Below are positions 13,865 to 23,700 of a stretch of 27,864 bases of DNA, one piece after another (within the stretch, counting starts at the first letter, position 1; every line of letters starts with the position of its first letter). Location of the stretch: the NCBI GenBank assembly GCA_020634495.1, contig JACKBR010000063.1:1-27864 (forward strand). Reading direction: 5' to 3'. Made by a program: the position numbers and the translations under genes. Origin of the DNA: Ardenticatenaceae bacterium. GTDB taxonomy: Bacteria > Chloroflexota > Anaerolineae > Promineifilales > Promineifilaceae. The notes under the pieces were generated by a model. It made no database searches. It saw only the letters and a list, made by a program, of their open reading frames with translations, and was not told the origin of the DNA.

Positions 13865-16336
13865 TTATTCTGTTGGGGTGAGAATGAGATGGTTTACGGC
13901 CGTTTCCAGCACCGCGTCCTCACTCCACACCATCGGCAGATACTCGCCATTGAGCCACAGTTCAATCTGGTCGTCGTAATTCGGATGGTACGGATGCCCC
14001 GATTCGCCAGTGGGGATCACCCATTCGCTGGCGTCAAAATCACTCATGTCTACCAACATGCGCATGGAAGGATGGCCGGTAACGGCCGCTGGATTGCTCC
14101 AGCGCCAGCCATTGGCATTCACAATGCTGCTGCCCCCGTCCGCTGGGAACGGCCCCCGATTAACCAACGACTCCACCGGGCCAATGCCGCTTTCCCCCAG
14201 CGGATTGCTGACAAACGTGGCTGTGTGAATGCTGCCCCACGTCCATTCATTCATATCCTCGCCCACATTTTCCTCAAACCAGGCCACGGTGTCGGCCAGC
14301 GCCGCCAGCAAAATATCTGCCTGCGATTCTTCGGCGTTGGTAGACGTGTCATCCCACCAAACCGCTTCTGGATTGTCGGCAAGCTGGTGGAATAAAATTC
14401 GCCCACCAAAAGAGCTAACATTGTCTGCCCCAACCTCATCGGCCAGAGTGGCCTGAGCCAGGTTCATGTAGAAAATCTCGAACAGGGCAGCGGGCACGCT
14501 GTCGCGCCGCGCCTGCCGGTCCCAGCCGCGCAGCCGTTCCAGGGCAGCCTGCACCTTATCGTCCTCACTGGAGAGGCCGTCTAGCAGCGGCACATAGCTG
14601 TCGGCCATCAGGTTGCGGCTGTCAAACTGGATGCGGGCCAAATCTTCTTGCGAAAGTTCGCCATCACCCGCCAGCTCGGCTTCGATCATATCCACAATGC
14701 GCTGCCCCCGGTCGCCATCGGCCCAGTAATAGGTAATCAGGTACGGATAATCTTCATCGACGATGGCGTGGTTGGCGGTAGCGATATAGCCCCATTCGGG
14801 ATTCAGTACGGCGGGCAGTTCTTCGTAAGGAACCCAGCCTTCCCACTCGTATTCGCCTGTCCAGCCTGGCACAGGTACCAGCCCGTCGCCATTGGCCCGG
14901 ATGGGAATGAGGCCGGGTGTTTGGTAAGCGATATTGCCCTCCACATCGGCATACACCACGTTTTGCGAAGGCACATCCCAGTAGCGCAACGCCTCGCGGA
15001 AATCTTCGTAATTTTCAGCTTTGTTCAGCCCCATGATTGATTCCAGCGTACGCATTGGCTCGTGGGCTGTCCAGCGCAAGGCCAATACGTCGCTGGTGTC
15101 GTCGCGCAAATCGGAGATGATGGGGCCGTGCCGGGTGATTTTCACTTCAACCACCACATCTTCACCGCCGTTAACCTTGATCACCTCTTCGATAATCTCC
15201 ATATCTTCCCATTCACCCATAAATTCAGCCTGGTTTGGGTTGTTGGGATTGATTTTCTCAATGTAGAGGTCTTGCACATCTGGGCCGACGTTGGTGACGC
15301 CCCAGGCGATGTTGTCATTGTGGCCGATGACGATGCCCGGTACGCCAGCGAAGCTGAAGCCTGCCACGTTGTAGCCGGGGGCGTGCAGGCCAACCTGATA
15401 CCAGATGGCAGGCATTTGGATGCCCAGGTGTGGGTCGTTGGCCAGCAGGGGCATACCGGTGTCTGTATGTTCGCCGCTGATGACCCAGTTGTTGCTGCCC
15501 ACATAGTCGCCACCGCCTAAAAAGCCATCGGCCGGATAGCTGCCCACAACATTGGTGTTGACGTTGGCCCAATTGACCTGCTGCATTTGCTGGAGCAGGG
15601 TTTCACTTTCGTCGTTGCTGAATTCAATGTCCATGGCGTCGGTGGGCACCATGACGGGGCGGCTGTCGTAGGGGTAGAAGGGGAGCAAGTTGGCGGTGGT
15701 GCCTTCGCCCAATTCTTTGATGAGGTTGGCGCGCTCGATTTCCTGGCTCCAGTTGCCGCCTAAATCATCGGCCATCACCACCGCCCAGGCGATGGTGTGC
15801 AGGGGTTCCCACGGCTCAATTTCCCATTTGTCGTTGACCAGCCCCAAAACGGTGTAGTTGAGGGAGAGGTTGTCGCCTTGTTCGGCAATGTAGGCGTTGA
15901 CGCCTTCGCTGTACGCCTCCATGATGGCCAGCATTTCTGGCGCTTCGCTTTCGTAATAGGCCAGTGATTCTTCGGCAATGCGGTTCCAGCCCATGGTGCG
16001 GATGAAGGTATCGCTGCTGACGGTGGCTTCACCGGCAATCTCGGAAATACGGCCGAGGCTGACGTGCCGCCAAAACTCCATCTGCCAGAAGCGGTCCTGG
16101 GCATGGACATAGCCCTGGGCCAGGAAGAGATCATGCTCGTTTTGGGCATAGATGTGGGGGATGCCGTTTTCGTCGCGGTAGACGTTGACTTCCTCTTCCA
16201 GTCCGGGCAGGGTGAGGGTGGTGTCGGTGTCGGGGAACGGCCGTCTCACGTTCACCACGCCAACAATGGCCAAAACCACAATCAGCAAAGCGAGAATGCC
16301 AACTAAAATCAATCCAATGCGGGCTGCCAGTTTCAT
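13865..16336 (-). CDS. Penicillin acylase family Ntn hydrolase (copy 2)
   Basis: This 823-residue protein is a more canonical member of the family than its neighbour. An N-terminal transmembrane segment (about 7-29) is followed by the alpha chain with ENGIPHIYAQNEHDLFLAQG and the LGRISEIAG motif. The beta chain should start at S281 in VGSNNWVISG; H303 (ANDPH) is at beta-23, N522 (TANH) is the expected oxyanion asparagine, and R543/R546 lie in DRGQR. The open frame continues upstream to 16615, but the ATG at 16336 has a perfect GGAGG 5 nt before it and is directly followed by the signal segment, so the extra 93 residues are rejected. It probably leads an acylase-acylase-SPFH transcription unit. 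It contains one palindrome ACGGCCGT at each end and none in the 2.3 kb between. Confidence 0.96.
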   Translation of the reverse strand: MKLAARIGLILVGILALLIVVLAIVGVVNVRRPFPDTDTTLTLPGLEEEVNVYRDENGIPHIYAQNEHDLFLAQGYVHAQDRFWQMEFWRHVSLGRISEIAGEATVSSDTFIRTMGWNRIAEESLAYYESEAPEMLAIMEAYSEGVNAYIAEQGDNLSLNYTVLGLVNDKWEIEPWEPLHTIAWAVVMADDLGGNWSQEIERANLIKELGEGTTANLLPFYPYDSRPVMVPTDAMDIEFSNDESETLLQQMQQVNWANVNTNVVGSYPADGFLGGGDYVGSNNWVISGEHTDTGMPLLANDPHLGIQMPAIWYQVGLHAPGYNVAGFSFAGVPGIVIGHNDNIAWGVTNVGPDVQDLYIEKINPNNPNQAEFMGEWEDMEIIEEVIKVNGGEDVVVEVKITRHGPIISDLRDDTSDVLALRWTAHEPMRTLESIMGLNKAENYEDFREALRYWDVPSQNVVYADVEGNIAYQTPGLIPIRANGDGLVPVPGWTGEYEWEGWVPYEELPAVLNPEWGYIATANHAIVDEDYPYLITYYWADGDRGQRIVDMIEAELAGDGELSQEDLARIQFDSRNLMADSYVPLLDGLSSEDDKVQAALERLRGWDRQARRDSVPAALFEIFYMNLAQATLADEVGADNVSSFGGRILFHQLADNPEAVWWDDTSTNAEESQADILLAALADTVAWFEENVGEDMNEWTWGSIHTATFVSNPLGESGIGPVESLVNRGPFPADGGSSIVNANGWRWSNPAAVTGHPSMRMLVDMSDFDASEWVIPTGESGHPYHPNYDDQIELWLNGEYLPMVWSEDAVLETAVNHLILTPTE

Positions 16337-16500
16337 CTTTTCCTCCAGAGGGTTGTGGGCTGCGCCAAAGAAGACACGCGGCGTTTGCGGGTGTGGCGCA
16401 GGTTGTTGATGACCTAATGATACACGGTTTGGGGTTGGGTAACTAGGTGATCTTGCCCGCAAAAATCGCGTAAAAACGGCCGTTTCTGCCCAACATTTCA

Positions 16501-16538
16501 CGTGCCAGGCACGGTAACAGCGTATTTGCTTTGTTACC
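16501..16538. promoter_or_regulatory. Inverted repeats upstream of the secreted-protein gene
   Basis: GGTAACA (16513-16519) and TGTTACC (16532-16538) are perfect mirror images with a 12-nt spacer, and a small palindrome CGTGC-CAG-GCACG (16501-16513) abuts the left arm. They lie 32-69 nt before the GTG start at 16570, within the divergent gap between acylase copy 2 and the secreted protein. This could be a dimer operator or a leader hairpin; I see no consensus promoter to decide. Confidence 0.35.
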
Positions 16539-16569
16539 ATGCTGGCAAAACCAGCCAAGGAGTTTTGTT

Positions 16570-17712
16570 GTGAATAAAAGGAATACGGCCGTTTCCCTGT
16601 CAATCTTGTCTGCATTTCTTGTGTTAACGGCCATCGTCGCTCTGCTGTTGCGACCCCGCCCCGTTGTCCTGGCCTCTACCCCGCAGCAGCCTCTCACCAT
16701 CACCGTGGGAGGTGAAGAGGTGTGCGCTGGCACCAACCTGCTGGCCAATCCCTCGTTTGAAGGCGACTACCCTGTCTACATTATGCCCGCGCCGGGGCAC
16801 CCCGACTGCCAGACCTGGTCAGACGACCAGCCCAACCAATATTGCGAGCGCGTCAAGCTGGCCGACGATTGGCATCCCTACTGGCTGGACACACCCCGCA
16901 CAGAAAATTGGATGAACATCCAGCCGGAATACGTACCTTCGCTGCCGCACGAGCAGCCGCCCCGCGTGCGCAGCGGCGACAAGTCGCAGCATTATTTCTC
17001 TTTTTGGAGTACGCATGAGGGCGGGTTGATGCAGCAGGTGAGTGTGTTGGAAAACGGCCGTTACTGTTTTAGCAGTTGGGGGCAGGCCTGGTCGGCACGG
17101 GAGACGCTGCCCGGCTGGCTGAGCGATCCCAACGACCACGGCGAGCTGTACCAGCGCGTGGGCATCGACCCCACAGGCGGCACCGACTGGCAAAGCCCCA
17201 ACGTGGTTTGGGGCGAGATGCGGTTGCAGTACGATGAATTTGGCGTGTTTAGCGTGGAAGCTGTGGCCCAGGCAGACACCATCACCGTTTTTATTTGGTC
17301 CAAGGCCAACATCCCCGTGAAGCACAATGATGTGTACTGGGACGATGCCCGGCTGACGCAGTACCAGGCGGCTGAGGTGCTGCCAGGAGAAATCACTTCG
17401 CTTATTGATGTGGATTTGCCAACGGCCGTAACCCACACCATTGGCATCAGCGTTACCCCCGGACTCACCTGGACGGCCACGCTAGACACAAGCGGCAGTC
17501 TGCCCGCCAGCCTCAGCCAGACCAGCGGCAGCGGCAGCGCCGCTTTGACCCTGTCTTTTGACAGCGCGGGCCTGCCAGTTGGCAGCTACACAACCGTTGT
17601 CCAAATTGAGACATTGCCAGCCGTGTCTGGTTCCCCATTTGCCCTGCCGGTAGAACTGCGTGTTGTTCCTGAATTGGAAGAAATGTTTGTGCCGATGGCC
17701 CTACAGCCGTAA
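16570..17712 (+). CDS. Secreted protein with CBM-like and beta-sandwich domains
   Basis: Function is not recognised. The start is a GTG with AAGGAG 7 nt upstream; the open frame before it is non-coding. The 380-residue product begins with a basic end and hydrophobic signal segment (about 8-28), with a likely cleavage near PVVLAST. The mature part opens with CAGTNLLANPSFEGDY, which resembles the start of carbohydrate-binding-like beta-sandwich domains, and contains an aromatic-rich core (WDDARLTQY). The last ~100 residues (from about 285) look like a BACON/Ig-type domain, with LTWTATLDTSGSLPASLSQ and a Gly/Ser-rich turn. It ends in a short hydrophobic MFVPMALQP tail. It precedes the macroglobulin gene by 85 nt on the same strand, so the two may be co-expressed at the cell surface. 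Confidence 0.82.
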   Translation: MNKRNTAVSLSILSAFLVLTAIVALLLRPRPVVLASTPQQPLTITVGGEEVCAGTNLLANPSFEGDYPVYIMPAPGHPDCQTWSDDQPNQYCERVKLADDWHPYWLDTPRTENWMNIQPEYVPSLPHEQPPRVRSGDKSQHYFSFWSTHEGGLMQQVSVLENGRYCFSSWGQAWSARETLPGWLSDPNDHGELYQRVGIDPTGGTDWQSPNVVWGEMRLQYDEFGVFSVEAVAQADTITVFIWSKANIPVKHNDVYWDDARLTQYQAAEVLPGEITSLIDVDLPTAVTHTIGISVTPGLTWTATLDTSGSLPASLSQTSGSGSAALTLSFDSAGLPVGSYTTVVQIETLPAVSGSPFALPVELRVVPELEEMFVPMALQP

Positions 17713-17797
17713 ACAAGCAGCCTCCGGGAACATTTGTTGGCATTCTGACGTTTACCCTGTAGATTTCTAAAAAATTGCAGCAAAGGATGGGGTCATC

Positions 17798-20700
17798 ATG
17801 TCTCAAGCAGAACGTTCGGATAAAAAACGGCAGCGTCGTCTGATTATTGGCGGCGTTGTTTCACTTTTTGTTCTCATTGCCACCGGGTTGGGTATTTGGT
17901 TTTACCAGCAAAGAAATGGCTCTGGCAGTGGCGATGGATTTACCACGCCTACGCTGCGCAGCGATACGGCCGTTAGCGGCGTCGGTCTGGAAGGCGCAGG
18001 TTTTTCCTCCCCCAACACCACCGCCGCCAGCCTGTTGATTAGCCTCAGCGAAGGCCAATCTTTGCCGGATGCTGTCGCCGCCAATCCACTGGTGACCGGT
18101 GACCCCCTGACAGAGGACGAAATTGCCCAAATTTTGGCCCGCTTGCCCGAACTCACCGGCGAGATTGAGGATGAACAGCCGTTTAACCTGCCCGATGAAC
18201 TGCTGCCCCCGCCGCGACCCGGCACCACCATCAGCCAAGCCTTTCCCCCACCGCCCGGCGCTGCCGCCCCGCCCACCGTGGTAGACGGCCCGCTGGAGGT
18301 TTTGCGCTATACCCCAGAAGGCGATATTGGCCTGGCTCCCTTCCTCAACGTAACCTTTAACCAGCCGATGGTGCCCCTCACTGATTTGACCAGCTTGAGC
18401 GAAGCCGATGTACCCGTGAACCTGACGCCCGATCTGCCCGGTACCTGGCAGTGGATTAGCCCACAGACTTTGCGCTTTGAATTTGATTCAACGGCCGTTG
18501 ATCGCTTGCCGATGGCCACTGATTTTGTGGCCGAGATTCCCGCAGGCACGACCTCGGCCAGCGGGAATGCGCTGGCCGAAACGGTGCGCTGGACGTTTAG
18601 CACCCCGCCTGTGCAGGTGGTGAACAGTTACCCGCCGCAGTATGAACCGCAGCCGCTGGAGCCAGTCATCTTCATTGCCTTTGATCAGCTGGTTGAGCCA
18701 ACGGCCGTTCTTCCCACCATTCACCTCATCGCCGACGGCGACACCCAAGCCCTCCGCCTGGCCACTTCTGAAGAAATTGAAGCTGATAAACAGGTGAGCC
18801 GCCTGGCTGAATCTGCTCGCGAGGGGTATTGGTTGGCGCTTCGACCGGAACGGCCGTTGCCCGCAGACAGTGAAATTATCCTGACCATCGGCCCCAACAC
18901 CCCCTCTGCCGAAGGGCCACGGCTGAACCCAGAGGCCCAAACCATCACCTTTTACACCTACCCGCCGCTGCGCCTGGAGCGCGACAGTTGCGGCTGGTCA
19001 AACGGCGACTGCCCTCCGCTGACGCCGTTTTACCTTGAGTTCAACAATCCGCTGGATCCCGCTGCTTTTAGCGAAACAATGATTCGCATTGAGCCAGAGC
19101 TGCCCGGCGCAACGGTGCAGCTAAACTACAACGGCCTCACCATTCAAGGATTAACCAAAGGGCGCACCCGATACGAAGTAACCATCGATGGCAGCCTGAT
19201 GGACATTTTTGGCCAAACGCTGGGAGACGAAGAAACGGTGCGTTTTCGTGTCGATTCGGCCACTCCCTTTGTCAGCGGGCCGCGTGAAATGCTGGTGACA
19301 ACCGACCCCTCCAGCAGCGATCCCAGCCTGACCCTGTACGTGGTGAATTACGATGAGCTGCACGTGCGCATGTATGCCGTCAGCCCGGATGATTGGGATG
19401 ATTACATGAAATACCGCCGGGATTTTGATGAGGGACGGGAAGATGAGCTGCCCACCCCGCCTGGCAATTTGGTGTTTGATGAGATGGTGCCCATCGATTC
19501 CGAAGAAGATGTGCTGACGGAAACGGCCGTTTCCCTCAGTGAAGCGCTCGATGGAGACACTGGCCATCTGATTGTGGTGGTGCAGCCGCCTGATTTGCCC
19601 CGCGAAATTTGGGAGCAGCGCAGCCAGACCATTCACACCTGGGTGCAGGTGACCCAAATTGGCCTGGATGCCATTGCCGACCACCAGCAAGTGGTGGCCT
19701 GGGCGACCAATCTGGCCGATGGCGCACCGCTCAGCGGCGTTCGCATCAGCGGCAGCCAGAACAGCGCTGCGGCCACCACCGGTGCCGACGGCCTGGCCCG
19801 GATGGATCTTCCAGGCGGTGGCCTTAGCTGGCTGCTGGCTACCTTAGGCGACGACACCGCTATCCTGCCCACCAGCTATTCCTGGTGGGACGAAGAAGGC
19901 TGGCGGCCACGCGCCCTGCAAGACGAACTGCGCTGGCACATCTTTGATGATCGGGCCATGTATCGCCCTGGCGAAGAAGTTCACATCAAGGGCTGGCTGC
20001 GTCACATCAGCGGCGAGGGTGCTATCACCTTGCCCGGCGACCGCGTGAATGGAATCAGCTACCGCACGTATGATTCGCAAGGCAATGTGATTGTGGAGGG
20101 AACGGCCGTTCTCAACGCATTTGGCGGCTTCGATTTCAGCTTCGACCTGCCCGAAAATAGCAACCTGGGCTACGCCTACATGGAATTCCTGGCCAATGGT
20201 CAATATGGGGGCCATGAGTTCCAGATTCAAGAATTCCGCCGCCCGGAATTTGAAGTAAGCGCCCGGCAAGAAAGCATCGGCCCGTACGTGGTGGGCGATG
20301 CAGCTACCGTTGCCGTCACCGCCAGCTACTTTTCCGGTGGCCCGTTGGCCAATGCCGACACAAGCTGGTTTGTCACCTCCACGCCCACCTATTATTCGCC
20401 GCCTGGCTGGCCAGAGTTCAGCTTTGGTACCTGGACGCCCTGGTGGTACTTCGGTGGCTTTGGCATCGAAGAAGAGTTTGGCTTTGTTGATTTTGGCTTT
20501 CCTGGCGGGTCTGATTCCGTGGCGGAGACCTTTAGCGGGTTGACCGATGCGGGAGGCGAGCATTTCTTGCAGATCGATTTTGAAGCGCTGGAAGGCAATC
20601 GGCCGTTTACCGTGCGGGCCGAAGCAACGGTGATGGATGTGAACCAGCAGGCCTGGTCAGCCAACACCGGCCTTCTGGTGCATCCGGCCAGCCTCTACGT

Positions 20701-23700
20701 GGGGCTGCGCAGCCCCAGCACCTTTGTGGAGCAGGGCGAGCCGCTGGAAATCGAAGCCATCGTCACCGATATTGATGGCGCGGCGGTGGCGGGCACGGCC
20801 GTTTCCCTCACAGCCGCCCGCCTGGAATGGAATTATCGTGATGGCCAGTGGCGCGAAGAGTCGGTGGATAGCCAGACCTGTGAAGTGACCTCTGCCACTG
20901 AACCAGTGGAATGCAGCTTTAGCACCGAAGTGGGCGGCACGTATGAAATTACGGCCGTTCTCAGCGACGCCCAAGGACGGCAAAACCAGAGCCAGCTTAC
21001 CCGCTGGGTGAGCGGCGGCAAGCGGCCCGTGCAGCGCAACGTGACCCAGGAAAGCGTCACCCTCATTCCAAACCTGCAAGAGTACCAGCCCGGCGATGTG
21101 GCCGAAATTCTAGTGCAGTCGCCGTTTAGCCCCGCCGAAGGAGTGCTGACGCTCAGCCACGGCGGCATCCTGTCTACCGAACAGTTTGCCCTGGAGGATG
21201 GCAGCGCCACGCTGCAAATCCCCATCACCGAGGCGCACATTCCCAACCTGTCGCTAAAGGTAGACCTGGTGGGTTCTGCGCCGCGCACGGATGATGCGGG
21301 CGAACCTTTGACAGATTTGCCACCTCGCCCGGCGTTTGCTACCGGCAGCCTGGAATTGAGCGTGCCGCCGTACAGCCGGGAGCTGTCTGTGGCCATCGCA
21401 CCGCAGACGGACAGCTTAGAACCTGGGGCAGAAACGGCCGTTTCCCTCACCGTCACCAATGCCCAGGGCCAGCCCGTGCCCAACGCCGAGGTCGCCCTGG
21501 TGGTGGTCGATGAAGCCATTTTGGCCCTGACCAACTACCAGCTTGTCAATCCCCTGGACATTTTCTACTCTAATCAATGGAGCTGGGTGGATAGTCGATA
21601 CGGCCGTTCCAGCATCATTCTCGTCAATCCTGAAAGTCTGGCTGGAGAAATAGGAGCCAATTCCGCAAGAGATGTTGTTGTAACTCGCGTGTCGGCCGAA
21701 TTGGTTGTTGAAGATGAAGCAATGGAAGAATCCGCTGACGGGGCAGCAGACCTGGCGTTTGAGGCCCCCGCACCTACGGTGGCAGACACTGACGTGGGCG
21801 GTGATGACGCTGCTGCCCAGACGCCGATCGACCTGCGCACCAACTTTGATCCGCTGGCCGTGTTTGCCCCCACCAGCCAGACCAATGCGGAAGGCCAGGC
21901 CGAAGTTAGCTTTACCCTGCCGGACAACCTGACGCGCTACCGCATCATGGCCGTGGCCGTGGCGGGCGACAATTTGTTTGGCGCGGCGGAGAGCAATCTC
22001 ACGGCGCGGCTGCCCTTGATGGTACGGCCGTCTGCTCCCCGTTTCCTCAACTTTGGCGACCAGTTTGAACTGCCCATCGTGGTGCAAAATCAGACCAATG
22101 AGCCGATGGAAGTGGATGTGGTCATTGATGTCACCAACCTTAATCTGACAGCCGGAGCAGGCCAGCGGGTCACCGTCCCTGCCAACGACCGGGTGGAGGT
22201 TCGCTTCCCGGCGACGACCAATCAGGCGGGCACGGCCCGGTACCAGGTGGCTGTTGTTTCTGGCCCCTATGCCGATGCCGCCAGTGGTGAAATGCCCGTT
22301 TACACCCCCGCCACCACCGAAGCGTTTGCCACCTACGGCACGCTAGACGAGGGTGCTGTGGCCCAGCCGTTTGTCATGCCCGATGGCGTGATTCCCGGCT
22401 ATGGCGGTCTGGAAATCAACACCTCCTCCACGGCGCTGCAAGCCCTGACGGACGCCGTGCTCTACCTGACCAACTCTCGCTACGATTCGGCGGATGAGAT
22501 TGCCTCGCGCATTCTCACCGTGGCCGCTTTGCGCGATGTGCTGACTGCTTTTGAGGCTGAGGGGCTGCCTGAACCGGCAACGCTGCTAACGGCCGTTATC
22601 CGCGACATTGAAACGCTGGAAGGGCTGCAAAACCCGGATGGCGGCTTCCCCATTTGGGAGCGTGGTCGGGAATCTTACCCCTTCCACACCGTGCATGTGG
22701 CCCACGCGCTGGCGGTTGCCGAGCAAAAAGGGTATGCCACGCCAGCCGCCATGCAGGCCAATGTGCAACAATACCTGCAAAGCATCGAAAGCCATTATCC
22801 GCATTGGTATGGTCAGCAGACGCGCTGGGCGTTGAGTGCCTACGCGCTGTACGTGCGCCATCTGGCCGGGGACAGCGATTTTGCCAAGGCGCGTGCCCTG
22901 CTGGACGAAGCGGGCAGTGAAAACTTGTCGCTGGAGGCCAACGCCTGGCTGTGGGAAATCCTGGCCAATGATCCCGCCTCCGCAGATCGGGTGGCGGCGA
23001 TCCGCCAGTACATCAGCAATCGCGCCGTGGAAACGGCCGATGCGGCCAACTTCATCACCTCCTACGGCGACGAAGCTTACCTGATGCTGCACTCTAACCG
23101 CCGCACCGATGGCATCATTTTGCAAACGCTGATCAACCAGACGCCAGAAAGCGATCTGATTCCTAAAGTGGTGAATGGCTTGCTGGCGCACCGCACCCAG
23201 GGACGTTGGGGCAACAGCCAGGAAAATGTGTTTATTTTGCTGGCCCTGGACAGCTATTTCAACACCTTTGAAGCGGAAACGCCAGACTTTGTGGCCCAGC
23301 TTTGGCTGGGAGAGACGTATGCCGGGGCGCAGGCATTTGAAGGGCGCAGTACCGACAGCTTCCAGACGGAAATTCCTATGAGCTACCTGGCGGAAGAAGA
23401 AGTGGGGGATGTTATTGTGAGTGTGGATGGAAACGGCCGTCTCTACTACCGCCTTTCTCTCAACTATGCCCCCACCGATCTTTCCCTGGATGCGCTAAAT
23501 CGTGGCTTTATGGTGCAGCGCACCTACGAAGGCGTGGACGATCCTGAGGATGTCTGGCAGGATGCCGATGGCGTCTGGCACATCAAGTTGGGTGCGCGAG
23601 TGCGCGTCAAGCTGACGCTGGTCGCCGACAATCGCCGCTACCATGTGGCCCTGGTTGATCCGCTGCCTGCCGGGCTGGAAGCGATTAACCCGGCGCTGGC

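Noticed and set aside
16531..16569. TTG start 39 nt upstream of the secreted-protein GTG
   Set aside because: It has no ribosome binding site and overlaps an inverted repeat; AAGGAG lies at the right distance from the GTG at 16570.
16337..16615. N-terminal extension of acylase copy 2 (93 extra residues to 16615)
   Set aside because: The extension has no signal-like or family sequence, while the ATG at 16336 has a perfect GGAGG at 5 nt and is followed at once by the membrane segment.
19844..20563. 239-codon minus-strand frame opposite the macroglobulin gene, and others at 18488-18940, 20833-21534 and 22586-23191
   Set aside because: All lie antisense to a clearly coding 2056-codon gene with recognisable domains; no ribosome sites or family motifs support them.
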